DNA from: Polytrichum commune
Taxonomy: Eukaryota; Streptophyta; Polytrichopsida; Polytrichales; Polytrichaceae
Assembly: GCA_950295325.1 (NCBI GenBank)
Contig: OX485805.1
Coordinates: 46,650,758-46,714,757 of the forward strand
DNA: 64,000 bases
Direction: 5' to 3'
Shown: one piece after another, positions 22,684 to 34,546 of the stretch
Layout: each line of letters starts with the position of its first letter
How positions within the stretch are numbered: the stretch's first letter is position 1
Notes under the pieces: model-generated
The model's database searches: none
Seen by the model: the letters and a program-made list of their open reading frames with translations, nothing else
Told to the model about the DNA's origin: nothing
Program-made: the position numbers and the translations under genes

Positions 22684-22908
22684 CACCGTTTATGGTATTT
22701 AATGTCACTTATTATTTGGAGTTCTGCATTGTTATAAAATTCCGTTGTTAATGTTTATTTTTTCCTTTTTACCATTTACAAATGTTGATGCTCTACAGTG
22801 TTCAAACAACCACTTTGACTTTTGTTGGTGAAAAGGGAGTTCCATAGTAAAACGTTATAGCACAATGTAACTTCAAATGATGAAAAGAACACTAAATACC
22901 GTACTTTA
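22684..22908. mobile_element. Family B MITE (copy B3)
   Basis: Left end CACCGTTTATGGTATTTAAT after a TA. It continues CACTTATTATTTGGAGTTCT, the empty version of the site where C1 entered B1. The right end ACTAAATACCGTACTTTATA has decayed. Confidence 0.72.
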
Positions 22909-23293
22909 TATATGTTGACTTTGAAATAATTGGCCAAAATTTGGAAACACATAGCTCAAGTACATGTTTTTATGCATGGAGAGGCCCAATTTGAGCCTCT
23001 TAGAAACTTAAGGATTAAAGCATTTGATATTTAATATTAGATTAGTAAATCTCATTAAAAAAATTACTTGCATGGAGGACATCTAAATAATTTCACTCAA
23101 CATAAAGAATCGCATGAATGACACACATAAAATCTATTTGATTGTCCAATTTAATGTGTGACTTGTAATTGACTCGAAAGATATAAGATATGCATATCTA
23201 TAATGATCACTTTTCTCTAAATGGATAGTTGTATTCAAGTGGTGTGTGGTGAGTATGTGTGGTTAGATGTGGATGTAAGAATGAACACCAAAA

Positions 23294-23330
23294 AATATAT
23301 ATATATATATATTAAAAAATAAATAAATAA

Positions 23331-23362
<32 letters not shown>
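23294..23362. repeat. (TA)n and (GT)n microsatellites
   Basis: A TA run at 23294-23312, an A/T-rich spacer with AAAT repeats, then (TG)n from about 23332 to 23362. Confidence 0.9.
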
Positions 23363-23364
<2 letters not shown>

Positions 23365-23374
23365 AAAAACAATT

Positions 23375-23505
23375 GGACTATGTGCTCAAAATATGTTAAC
23401 CAATTTAGAGTCTAAAATCAACATAATTGGGAGGGGACCTATACAACCATTCAATGTCCACAAGAACCTCTCGCTTTGACAATGGATAAGGTAATCAAAT
23501 AAGCT
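23375..23505. repeat. Repeat K, copy 1
   Basis: GTGCTCAAAATATGTTAA, ACATAATTGGGAGGGGACCT and CTTTGACAATGGATAA correspond to the copy at 47060-47190. Related sequence occurs near 25990 and 46500, and inverted near 53985. No terminal repeats recognised. Confidence 0.5.
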
Positions 23506-23948
23506 CCAACAATGACAAGGCAAATGGTTGCGAACATGACCTAGAATTGGCAATCATTTCGTACTCATTGTATACATGTGTTGCAACCTACAAGAAAGTG
23601 CAAAGGCACAAAGCTTAAAGTGACCATCCAAGATCCACTATAACTCTAGTAGAGACAAAGAATCTCAACTTTGAGACTCAATCTATAAATTTATTGAAAT
23701 GAATTTATATTACCCAAGAATAAATAAATAAATTTGAGACTCATGATCAATTTTGCGTAAAATCCAATTTTTCTTTGTGAAACATTGGCATGTTGACCAA
23801 TTTCTAAGAACTCGACTCATGCATTTTGGCTTGCGGTTTGTGACGTTGGAAACCTCATCCATTATAGATGAAAGGGGCCGGGAAGGGGTTCTAGTGAAAA
23901 CAAGTCCCCACATTTGAAGGGCCAATTCGTTCAAAATTCATGTCACTA

Positions 23949-24169
23949 CACTGTTTATGGTATTGAGTGTCACTTATTGTTTGGAATTACGTTGTGCTAT
24001 GACGTTTTACTGTAGATCTCATTTTGTACCAACAAAGGTCAAGCTGGTTGTTTGCACACTATCATATAACATTAGCATCTTCACTTGGTCAAAGATTACA
24101 TTTAACAATAAAGTGTTATAGCAATGTGCAACCATGCATAATCTATGACACTACATACCATAAATGGTG
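23949..24169. mobile_element. Family B MITE (copy B4), intact TA flanks
   Basis: TA on both sides, ends CACTGTTTATGGTATTGAGT and CACTACATACCATAAATGGTG. 221 bp; the best-bounded B copy. The interior shares CATTTTGTACCAACAAAGGT with B1. Confidence 0.8.
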
Positions 24170-24171
24170 TA

Positions 24172-24678
24172 GAGTAGATCAAACTCTCCAACGTTGTTTC
24201 CAAAGTCATATAATCTTTAAAACCGTCATATGCATGCTATATAATAGATCACTATGTATTCACGTTCATTAAGAATGTCTATGTTTGTTACATAGACACC
24301 ATGAAACCCTAGGGCATGCATGTCACCCGACTACCTTCTCCATCACGATGAGGCCATGCTCAAGGCCTCTACCATATACTTAAGTTACTAAGTTAAGATG
24401 GAAGTGCTACGGTGTGTTGAAATGACTCGGGTGTGACTAGATGATCCTCCTTGATTTATAAACTATATGAGCAATTAGTCAACATGCTTGCTCACAATCG
24501 ATCAAACTCTCCATTTTTTTTTTGGTAGGTTGCATGGATCTTGTACCTTACTTGAAGTAATAAGGACAATGTGAGGTTGCATGTGTCCGGAAAATTCCAT
24601 CTTTGTTTACCTCCAATATTCAAAGAAAGAGAAGAAAATTGGCCTCATTTGATACCTAGTCCTAAGTCACCGACACGC
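24172..24678. other. Intergenic, no gene recognised
   Basis: No frame with a recognisable motif, and no repeat match. Confidence 0.45.
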
Positions 24679-24681
24679 TAA

Positions 24682-25171
24682 GGGCCACTTCACACACGAG
24701 ACCGAGAGCCCGTGACCATTGCGCTTCAAGCACTCTCATTGGTGGAAAAGGCGGAGCCGGTCCAAGTTCGCTTCACACTACGCTTGAGGGACCACCGGAG
24801 TATGTGAATGCAAGATGGATGTGAAGTCTCCATGGATTCCTACATGGCATCAAATGGATCATGTTTCATGGTCACTTGGACTATTTCCCAGAACTCCCAG
24901 AATCCTCTCTTAAACCGAGAGACTATGGCACTCTAAATGCTCACAATTGTTGATTTATTTTATTTTATCATGTGTGAGGACCCGCATGAATAGAAATTCA
25001 TTGAAATAGCATTTGGATGAGGGTTTGGTCACATATGACTTCACACTCCACTTGAGGATCCGTGACCACACTACATGATTTTGAAGGTGTCTTGGGACAA
25101 CCATTGGATACTTTCTTTTGGGCTCTTACAATTTCATGGTCACGGCTCTTGGCTTCTGTGTGAAGTGGCCC
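24682..25171 (+). mobile_element. Family D Harbinger-type MITE (copy D1)
   Basis: Flanked by TAA at 24679-24681 and 25172-25174. The left end GGGCCACTTCACACACGAGA and right end TCTGTGTGAAGTGGCCC are an inverted repeat. Sub-terminal CCGTGACCA blocks recur on both sides. It is 490 bp and near-collinear with D3 (41551), for example CAAATGGATCATGTTTCATG and GTGTGAGGACC. TAA target site plus G/C-rich TIR fits PIF/Harbinger. No transposase. Confidence 0.85.
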
Positions 25172-25174
25172 TAA

Positions 25175-25841
25175 AACAAAGTCTTGTTGCCTTTTACATA
25201 ATTGCGATCGCCTTAGAGAAAGCTATAGACTATACCTTAAATTAACAAGCAACTACATTGTTTTGTCTAATTAATGTTAGTAGGAAATTCATGTGTGTTG
25301 AAAATTTGTGTAGCCCACACTAAATTTTTAGTGCTTGCCTTGGTTAACATCATTTTGGATGAAATTCATATTGTTATCCCAAACACTTCATCCATGTACG
25401 TTAAGGTTCTTTGCGGTGCGCCATTGGACAAAAATTAGGTTTGGGCGCAATTTGAGTAGAGACTGTAATGTCCATCTTTTCTTTGTTGCCAAGCTTAACA
25501 GAGGAGGAGGAGGACGAGTTGCTTTATACCGATTGAAGTAAATAAATATCTATCTTTAGTGTTGTACTTTTGGTCTTTCAACTCATATCTAATGCTAACT
25601 TGCACTTGTAATTTCAGTTTGTGATAGATAAGAAGGCCAATTATTGGGTTGTTCGCAAGGATATTTTAAGTTACTAGATTTTGGTTATTAGTATTGCTCA
25701 TCTTTGATTTTCTAGTAGTTATTGCAAATGTTAGATTGAGGATACTTGCATTTACAACATTTTAACATGTTCAATTGTGGATAGTTGCAAAATACAATTC
25801 GATGGAAATTTAGATTCTCATCAAAACATGCAAACAAAAAA
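25175..25841. other. Intergenic, no gene recognised
   Basis: A 68-codon frame at 25335-25541 has no recognised motif. A GTGTAGCCCACACTAA stretch near 25310 resembles an end of repeat L. Confidence 0.45.
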
Positions 25842-25937
25842 ACCCACATTGATTTTTCACATTAGAAATTACAGCGGACCACTTCAAATTATAATTAGAA
25901 AATAGTGTGGGTAATTGGGAACTAGTGTGGCCCATAG
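25842..25937. mobile_element. Repeat L, small MITE-like element (copy 1)
   Basis: About 96 bp starting CCCACATTGATTTTTCACAT and ending in AACTAGTGTGGCCCATA. The ends are partly inverted (CCACA.T / AGTGTGG). Copy 2 is at 27241-27338. Confidence 0.5.
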
Positions 25938-25989
25938 CAAGGTTGTAGACACCAAGAACATATGTCAAATAGACATGTGTGACGATAAG

Positions 25990-26240
25990 ATTAACAATGT
26001 GCTCAAGATATATTAGTCATTCTAGGTTTGATTTTGAACAAAGTTGAGAGGGTTTATATGATCACTCAAAGAGAAACAAAATCTTCACTTTGATCTCCTA
26101 TATCTTTTGCATCTCATCTCCAATTTTGAAACAAAAAATGACAATGATTATTATTCACAATTGTGTACTAAATGAGAAATTCCATTATTCAATCCAACGA
26201 TCGAAATTGAATTTGAAGTCCATACTAGAGCTACACACCT
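25990..26240. repeat. Repeat K, copy 2
   Basis: GAACAAAGTTGAGAGGGTTT, ATCACTCAAAGAGAAAC and CTTCACTTTGATCTCC correspond to 46530-46650. Similarity continues past AATGATTATTATTCAC. Confidence 0.5.
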
Positions 26241-26318
26241 TGTTCAACTTGAAGATGATCCCAAAAGTTCCAAAAGTAGATAACCGAACAACACAAAAAT
26301 GTTTGAGCTAATTAATAA

Positions 26319-26705
26319 GGTTGGTTCATGTAGGGTCTCAAGTCCTAAGTCCCAAGTCACTTGAGGTCAATCTGAACAATCTTAGTTGTTGAGAGCATGA
26401 AAGTTGGTACCTACCCCTTCACACGGGTCCCAAGTCCTAGGTCATGAGTATGACATGGACACCTACATGGCAACACTTTTAATGGTTAAGGCTTGAGACT
26501 CGTGTTGAGAGTTGGGTCACGCAAAAAGCTAGACCCAATCCTCAACACAAGCCCTTGAGATAGTTTTGCATGAAATGATATAGATTCAACTTTATTGGAT
26601 ATAAATAAAATTTTTATGGTTTCTCGAGGCCCAAAAGTTGGGACTTTGCCTCCATGTTGGACTCGGTGACATGAGAGAGAGTTGGGACCCCATGTGAATT
26701 GCCCC
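26319..26705. mobile_element. Family E Harbinger-type MITE (copy E2)
   Basis: 387 bp between TAA (26316-26318) and TTA (26706-26708). Ends GGTTGGTTCATGTAGGGTCT and GGGACCCCATGTGAATTGCC. The interior GAGAGTTGGGTCACGCAAAA and GGGACTTTGCCTCCATGTT match E1 in the same orientation. Confidence 0.75.
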
Positions 26706-26708
26706 TTA

Positions 26709-27240
26709 TACCACAATGTTTAGAGTTTACAAAGCTTAATTATGAAGTCGAGCCCCACGATTTGAAGAAACATGATGTTTCACTTCAATAACCCGTAACC
26801 TATAACCCGTACACGCTCGAGACTTCACATTCCACTTTAAGGCATTTCCAACACCAATGCTAAACATTTATGTTATGTAGTAGCATAGTCTTTGTTTTCA
26901 TGAAATCCAACTATATGGATGTAAACTAAGCTATCATATACTCCTTTTGAGAAAATTGGAAGCCAATTGGATCACATTTGGTAGGCCAAATTGACATATG
27001 AACAAGGCCTTCATCTGGGGGCACTTAGAGAATTTTTTATTTTTTATTTTTTCATTTCATGACCATTTTGGTCATGCCACAAATTTTAGAAAGTTGGAAA
27101 CTTTGCGATAATATGTCATGCGGACAAAAAATGAGCTACATTGTGGGTGAAAAAATTATGTGGGTTTGGAATTTAGAGTGGCCCATCAATTTTATAGCAC
27201 CTTCCTTGCCTTGAATTTCATCCAAATATATAGATGAAAA
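26709..27240. other. Intergenic, no gene recognised
   Basis: AT-rich; no recognisable frame. Confidence 0.45.
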
Positions 27241-27338
27241 ATCCACACTAATTTTTCATAATGAAAATTATAGTGGGCCACTTCAAATTATATGTTTATA
27301 GAAGTGTGGGTAATTGTGAATGAGTGTGGGCCACACTA
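27241..27338. mobile_element. Repeat L, small MITE-like element (copy 2)
   Basis: ATCCACACTAATTTTTCATA through GTGGGCCACTTCAAATTATA to GAGTGTGGGCCACACTAA, collinear with 25842-25937. Confidence 0.5.
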
Positions 27339-28591
27339 ATTAGACAAAATAATGTACTCCCAAAAATTTGAGGTTTTTTGAGCAAGTTTAGATGAAGCCC
27401 ATCACCCTCAAAGTTGGAGGAGCCACATGAGGTCATTTTGGGACATGCCCCCTTTTTCATGCAGCAAGCATTACTTTTTCTTTCCAAATCCATATGGTCA
27501 AGTTGTGCACAACCGTCATCTAGTCCCGAGGAAAGAACTCCACACTCAACTTTGGTATCATATGTGAAAGATAAGTGGCTCCCACGTATGGGCAACACAT
27601 AGAACCGTCTCCCAAGACAAGCAATCATTACTACCACACACTTGCATTTGTCACAATGGTCACTTTGTTGCCAATGTCAAGACGTAGCCATTTGCCGAAT
27701 GGTCACTTTTACACCAAAGGACCATCGAGTCAATTGCATGTGTGCGTTTGAACCCACGATCCTAGTCATCAAAAGATTTGCCCAGTCATGCACGAAAATC
27801 ATCACTTTGTTAGCTCCTTGTTGATCATGGCAGATCCGCAGAGCCCAAGCTAATAATGAGAACTAAAAGCCTAAGACAAACTTTTAGGCATGTCAAATAC
27901 CTTCGAAAAATCCCAAAAATTATGTATAGATCCGGTAAAGGCTAAAGAGTCTACAATTTTGTGTCAAAAAATAAATCAAAATTCATATGCAATGTACACA
28001 ATTCCGCAAAGTATTTTAAGAAATTGGCCTTTTAGGCAAGTTAATTAACTTTAATAAACTTCCAAAAGAAATTCATAGATCTGAAAATCTGCAGAGAGTC
28101 TACAAACTTATTTTCAAAAAATGAATTCCACAAAAATTTGCAAAGTATTTAGTAATTGTATGTAGTAACTTTGCAGTAACTATGTACATTAACTATGCAA
28201 TAAGTAGGTGATATAATTCCTTTACCCATTAATTATATTTCATACTACTGTAGTTATATGCACATGTGATGTGAGTGGAGTTGATGGCTAAGAGTTTGGT
28301 TTGGGATCCATGAGGTCCCGCCTGGGCTCAAGCCCCCTTGCCATGGTCATGGGATGCTCTTGGAACTTAATCACGTGCTATGTTGGCACTACAACCAAAT
28401 TGACATATTATATGTGGAGAAGGAATTTTGGGAGCATTTAACATGTGACTAATTGGGTACCCTAAGCTAATCTCATATGCTCCTCACATTGCATGATCTT
28501 AAAGTCAAACATTCTCTTAGGAGACAATATGTGTCATGTGAGTCACTTCCAAGTTCCAACATGGGGTTTCACTTATGCCTGCCCATGCAAC
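27339..28591. other. Intergenic, no gene; one tRNA-like SINE candidate
   Basis: A 113-codon minus-strand frame (27296-27637) and shorter ones lack any known motif. At about 28283-28340 the sequence TGGCTAAGAGTTTGG followed 30 bases later by GGGCTCAAGCCC looks like the A and B boxes of a tRNA-derived SINE head, but no cloverleaf or second copy supports it. Confidence 0.35.
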
Positions 28592-28758
28592 ATAACCGTA
28601 TTAAGCAGTGTGCGTTTGTTCATGTGGGTCCTCAGAATATAATCATGGGATGTCCCAACCTAGTGCAAGGAGACACATGTTTGCACTAGATTGGGGCATC
28701 CCATGGTTATATTCTTAGGGCCCACATGAACGGACACACATCGCTTATTAATGTTATG
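28592..28758. repeat. Long near-perfect hairpin (arms ~77 bp)
   Basis: Arm 1 (28592-28668) carries TTCATGTGGGTCCTCAGAAT and CATGGGATGTCCCAACCTAG. Arm 2 (28681-28758) is its reverse complement with about one mismatch in ten. The spacer is 12 bases. Outer flanks TATTAAGC / GCTTATTA pair too. Size and arm identity fit either a foldback MITE or a small-RNA precursor. A diverged relative lies at 44804-44935. Confidence 0.85.
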
Positions 28759-28955
28759 AAGTTACATCATCGGTACCTTAAGTATCCGATGTATAGTAGA
28801 GCATCAATTCAAGACACGTGAATGGAAAAAATGAGAATTTTAAAATAGTATGTGAGGGTTTATTCGGGGCATGCAGCTAAACTAATAATGGTAGGTGGTC
28901 CAAGAATGTACACACACACATATATATATGATAAGGTAGAAGCGCCTATTGCAGA

Positions 28956-29139
28956 CACTATGAGAATTATTTAGTGTCACTACCACAATGATATATCTTT
29001 TTACCATGTATTTTTTTAATGTTCCTTAAGGTCCAAACGACCGATTTGACATTTGTTGGTAAAATATGAGATATACAGTAAATAGATATAGCATGGCGTA
29101 ATTTCAAATAGCAAGTGAGACTAAATAAAATTTTTAGTG
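28956..29139. mobile_element. Family B MITE (copy B5, diverged)
   Basis: Left end CACTATGAGAATTATTTAGT; right end GAGACTAAATAAAATTTTTAGTG followed by TA. The interior keeps TTGACATTTGTTGGTAAAA and ATAGCATGGCGTAATTTCAA, as in other B copies. Confidence 0.6.
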
Positions 29140-29141
29140 TA

Positions 29142-30712
29142 GTGTACTTCCCTTACTTCACCCACACATATTTTCCAACATTCCATATTTTACAACAATT
29201 ATATTATGAGCACAACACCATTGATCACACATGAAACAAGGCATATCTAGTTTCTATACAAATGTCAAAGTCACAAACTTCATTTTGCCCCAACTCCCCA
29301 AATGCACAATATTGATTATTGACATTACGTCTCCTTCAATTAATGAGTGTCATTTTGAGTGCTTAGATCAGTATAATCAATGTTTTTGATGAAATACGTA
29401 GTTGTTTCAAGGGTTGGACTCTTCGTACCATGTTTGAATTAACATGTGTGTAAGAAGGTGTGTTATTTGAGGCATTAGCATACATTAAATACATTAGGGA
29501 TAGATGTTATTTATCTCTAGTGTGTACATCTAGAAAGGCTGTTGCTTTTTTTTTAAAGTAAGGGTAGATGTACAAAAGGTGACCCTAAGTGTTTAGAGCA
29601 GAAATTGGCAACAAATGTGTTAGTTTCATCCACTTCATGTCTTCATCCATTGTTGTCATATGATCATAATCCTTAATGACTGACTACCTTGTCCATTCTT
29701 GTTGGGGTTTGCATTTATATTCTAGGTTTCGACAAACTAGAGGCTTTGGGAGCACTCATGGGTTTCCTTAAAGATTTGCTCTTTTGATTGTGGCTAGCTT
29801 TATTGTGTTCTTGTCTTTGTTTCTTTGATACATTCATTGAGTTACATGCTACGGATGGAAAAATGTTCAATGACTTCCTCATTGGAAAGGTGAAAGTGAC
29901 TTCTATGAGCAGTAAAGGCCTATTTAATATATGATTCATATTTTGCATATGTAGTGGAGGCATTTATCACATTAGATTGAAAAAATTTGTATAAATACAT
30001 GAGTTCATTTTCTAGCATGACGTTAGTATGTATACATGCGTTTTTCTCTATAAAATTCTTGTATATAATAGAAGGTTTAATTTCATAATGACATGTGCAT
30101 CTCATTTAGGTATTCAATGAAGAGTCCACCCCCAGGGAAGTTGTCCAATTTAGAAGAAAACTAGGTGTTGGAACTGGAGTATTGATGGAATTGGGCACTT
30201 CTATCTCATTCATGTAGGTAATTGTGATGTTATTCTAGTCACCAACATTGTGTAACACAATGACTGAGCTGGTATCCAAAACCCAAGATTCAAGTTAAAA
30301 TAGTTTTTTTGGGCAAGTAGACTAATGAATTGATATTGTACTTTTTCTAACATACAATATGTTCTTTGGCACATAGTTGAACTTTAGGTATACAAATTGG
30401 TTATGCATGGCTGGCACCACTGATACAACCAACAGAATTAGTGTCCGGAACTTTAAGTTAATATAATTATGTCTGCAAAAATATGCGAGTTGTACATTTT
30501 TGGGCACATCTCTTGTCCACAAGAACAATGATGGATCTTAAATTTTGATATAGTCTATGTGCAACACCTAATAAAGATAAATAAATAAATAACCAATGTC
30601 GGGCAATCCGATGTGACTTTGAGCCCATTGGCCCCACCCTGCTCAAGAATCCTCTTTGTACAGGGTAGGGTTTACTGCTTTCTTTGCGGTGGGTGGGCTT
30701 TTGGCTTCCTAC
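29142..30712. other. Intergenic, no gene recognised
   Basis: AT-rich, with frames below 85 codons and no recognised motif. Confidence 0.45.
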
Positions 30713-30715
30713 TTA

Positions 30716-31213
30716 GGGCCATTTCACACACAAGCCAAGAGCCGTGACTGTGAGATTGTGAGAGCCCAAAAGAAAGTGTGCAAGGCCGTCCCAAGAAACT
30801 TCCAAAATCATGTAGTATGGTCACGGACCCTCAAGTGTAGTGTGAAGTCATATGTGACTGGGCCCTCAACCATATGCTATTTCAATGAATTTCTACTCAT
30901 GCGGATCCTCACACATGATAAAATAGAATGAACCAACGGTTGTGAGCGTTCAAAGTGCCATGGTCTCCCGGTTTTGTGTTAGGCCTACCTCGAAGAGGTG
31001 GTTTTTGAAAATAGTCCAAGTGACCATGAAACATGGTCCATTTGATGCCATGTAGGAATCCATGTAGACTTTACATCCATCTTGCATTCACATACTCCGT
31101 TGGTCCCTCAAGCGTAGTGTGAAGTGAACTTGGACCGGCTCCACCTTTTCCACCAATGAGAGTGCTTGAAGTGTATTGGTCACGGGTTCTCAATCTCGTG
31201 TGTGAAGTGGCCC
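30716..31213 (-). mobile_element. Family D Harbinger-type MITE (copy D2, inverted)
   Basis: 498 bp between TTA (30713-30715) and TTA (31214-31216). Ends GGGCCATTTCACACACAAGC and CTCGTGTGTGAAGTGGCCC. The interior is the reverse complement of D1 and D3, for example CATGAAACATGATCCATTTG in register as CATGAAACATGGTCCATTTG. Confidence 0.85.
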
Positions 31214-31469
31214 TTAGTTGTTTTTTTTCGTCAAGTTAATAGAAGATTTCATAGTGGGAATTGAACCGCCAACCACTCCATTTGGAAATGGGTACTTCTC
31301 CATTATCACCCGGTTGTTAAGGGTCATCTTAGACTTCACCTAATAAAGCTAATTATTCCACCAATGGTTGTCGCCACATGCTTTTCATCAAGAAGTGTCC
31401 CTATATAATGTAGTCATTTTGAGTTGTTGAGCAAATCGACCTTCACGATTCATATAAGTATATTTTTAA

Positions 31470-32866
31470 TACCGTAGGTTGATAGCCAGTCTGTCCTTAC
31501 AATGTCAAATTATAATTTAAAGTGCTAAAAAGTTGGTTTGGCAATTTTTCTATGACTTTTTCATAATTCTAGCTTGTTCACATCACCAATTACATTTGTA
31601 TACATTTTAGTATGTAAATCATCTCCATGAGGTGTCCACAATCCATGTTGGATATATAAACTTGAGAGATGAAGCCCTAGTAGTCCTCTTGTATGATTTT
31701 ATACATATCTTTTGTATAACAACTTCAAACTACATTTTTGTTGTTGTTGAAGATGGTATTTTCATTTTAAAAAAAATGAACCATATTAAAGGCCTCTATG
31801 AGGTCATTATCAAAAGGGTTTTGGGGATTGAATTTTTGGCCTTCAATTGCAAGGACTTGCCTAGTAGGCTATGGTTATGAAGTAAAACTTTGAAGCCAAG
31901 TACACCACATACATGTCAATGTCATGCGTGGTTCCATTAGCCAAGGCTCATTCACCATACTCCCACACGCATTTACCATGAGGTAAAGCCATACAAGGGA
32001 GTGACCTCCCACACAAACCCAAAAATGTACATTACCTACTCCTTGACTTAGGTGTGCACGTCAACTTGAAGGGGCACTTGGAGGGTCCATTTTTGCTTTA
32101 ATGGTTTGCATAACATTATTCAATTACTATCAACTATCTCATTCTAATAATATCAATATATTGCTTCACCCAAGTTTTTCAACCTAAATCTGCCAATGTA
32201 GTGCTCTGCTATGAGAATAAACATAGTATGATTCTAGATAGAATTTGGCTTATTCTCAGTCCCACCCAATGTACAACTCAACTGAATAATATTAAGTGAT
32301 TGTCTAAGTTTTCTTAGTTTTAAGACAACTCCAAGGAAAAGTTTCCATCTTAGCACAATCAAGCTACATAAATATTTTGTAAACATATTTCTCTTCAAAC
32401 CTCCTCGCCTCTTGAAAATGCTTGCTAAAATTCGTTCATATCTTTTGCACAAAGTTTTCATAACACAAAGTTACTCTTGGACGTAGTACTTTGTTTCATG
32501 TACCAACTTCTCTAGTTGGACACGGGTCCAAATAAGTGTACTTCTATGTGGAATGGAGGTCTAAAATTTTATTAAAAACATAGACCAAACTCTTAGTACA
32601 CAATCTTGCAATTTCATATTAATCCATATTCTTTGCGGTGACTGAGGACGACATGGAATATAATGTGAACTCCTCCTTTATGTGTTAACCTACAATGAAT
32701 TATTAACACGACATAAGCTTGTGTATTGTGAGAATTTATCATAGTCCACTAAGAAAGTGTAAGACAACTTAAAATAATTATGGCATATTGTGTTTATCAT
32801 TTTCAGAATACTTCAACATTTATTTTCATAATTACTTTGTGCCGGACTGGCTATCAACCTACGGTA
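31470..32866. mobile_element. Unclassified DNA element with a perfect 22-bp inverted repeat (Q)
   Basis: TACCGTAGGTTGATAGCCAG (first 20 of 22 bases) at 31470 is repeated exactly in inverse at the right end, 32844-32865. If the outer TA is a target site, the element proper is CCGTAGGTTG...CAACCTACGG, about 1.39 kb. Two frames lie inside: 82 codons plus (31632-31880) and 75 codons minus (32234-32461). Both have coding-like amino-acid use, but I recognise neither. A perfect TIR suggests either a young element or a chance-preserved inverted repeat. Confidence 0.6.
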
Positions 32867-33126
32867 GTTTATTAGTTATGCTTCAAGAAAACTACAATTT
32901 TCATTTAAACATTATATTGAGATGATTAAATTTTCTGCCTAAAGTTTCAATTCTTAAGCCCTTTATTCTTTTCTTTAAAAAAAATTCATTTATATTGGTT
33001 GATTTGTAACCAGTTGGCGATCCTTGTAGTTTCTTGGTCTAGCCCAACACAACAAAGTGACAGGTTCATTCACCTTCTAAACAACACCCACCCACAATCA
33101 CTACCAAAGAGACTCTTTACATAGTA
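32867..33126. other. Intergenic, nothing recognised
   Basis: Short AT-rich spacer between elements Q and F1. Confidence 0.4.
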
Positions 33127-33457
33127 CACTAAATATGATATTCAGTGATTGATACACTACATACAAACGCATACACTAAATGTCAATAACCCTATGAAAG
33201 TAAGTAACATCAAATGTAAACTCAAATACTAAATATCAACTATAGTAATATGTGAAAATTACATGCACAAATTTGGTGTTAGTAAGGATATGACAAAAAA
33301 ATTATCAATGTTAAAAGGAGAAGGGAGGTGACGGTAGGGAAGGTGGCGGCGCATTTATGTCTAACCCTAATTATCAAGCAATTGAAAAATTAGTGTTGAG
33401 CAGGATAGGGTAGTAACAACACTAAATATAATCAAACACTAAATATGATATTTAGTG
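33127..33457. mobile_element. Family F MITE (copy F1)
   Basis: 331 bp flanked by TA. Ends CACTAAATATGATATTCAGT and ACTAAATATGATATTTAGTG, with further copies of the CACTAAAT motif just inside. The interior block GGCGCATTTATGTCTAAC is shared with F2 in the opposite orientation. Confidence 0.75.
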
Positions 33458-34546
33458 TAGTTGTACACCATATATAGTGCATGGTTCAATTTATGACTTT
33501 ATGAAAGTGCTAAAATATGACCTTGCAACTAGTACCCTTCCCACCAACTTCGGACATTTAGGGTTAACAAAAGGATTAGGCAGTACTAAATAGCAAATTT
33601 TTAGAATGTATATACATGTGCGGCACCGAAGTGCCTATGCAATTCCAATATATAACCATTAATTTTTAGCATATAGCGACCACCACCACCTTCCGATCCG
33701 TTTCAAAGAGTGGATGTATAGCGATTGGATTCATATGCAAATCGAAATTTAAATGAAAACATGATGAAATCATGGAATGTTATGTTCAACGAGATTTGAA
33801 GAGAAGCATGTCCCTTTTCAAACTCCATACGCGAGTGCGTATCGATCCTCTTGTATATATTCATAAGGATTGATTGAAAACACAAAGGATCCATGTCATG
33901 GCAAATGTGAGGTATTCCCTAGTGGCACTTGGTTCAAGTCCAAATTTGTGATTGCATTTGCGCACAAAGAAACTTTAGCTCTCGAAGAAGGTGTTTTTCT
34001 TTTAAGTAGTACATGTGTACACACAATTACCTTTCATTTCTTAGGCTTCTAATAAATATTGTAATAGTTGAGCAATGACTAAAATATTTGGTTGTCATTG
34101 TCCTCGACCCACTATGGGCAGCTTTCCAAAATGTTTGTCCAAGCGTCATCCACAAGCAACGCTTCCTCTCCATCATTCACATGATTGAATGAACCAACAA
34201 CCAATAGCAATATTGTTTCTTAAAAAAAAAAACATCACATCAATTCCACTACCCCCATCTCACACCGGATCACATCGCTATGAATTATACCTCCAAATTA
34301 CAACTCTAAATTTTGGTTGATCCAAGAATATGGATGAAGAAACCAGGGTCAATTGTTGAAACCCGCCCCCAAATTGATATAAATGCCTAAAATAGAGAGC
34401 TAGAGTGACATAACTTGGTCATGTAAGGGTGAGTTTCCATGTATGTTGCCCGCCCACCAGACTCTGTTGGGAATAAAGACAAATATATCTGAAATATTGG
34501 CTAGAATTTGTATAAGCCAACCAACCATTGTTATTTTAAGTGTGTA
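33458..34546. other. Spacer between inverted F copies, no gene recognised
   Basis: About 1.1 kb with frames of about 60 codons and no motif. Lies between two inverted MITE copies (33127-33457 and 34547-34858). Confidence 0.45.

Noticed and set aside
28477-28689. 70-codon frame over the long hairpin
   Set aside because: It exists because the hairpin arm is free of stops; no motif, and it ends within the opposite arm.
31217-31330. tRNA-like sequence with a B-box (GGTTCAATTCC on the minus strand)
   Set aside because: No convincing A box, anticodon stem or acceptor pairing could be drawn; a lone B-box match is expected by chance.
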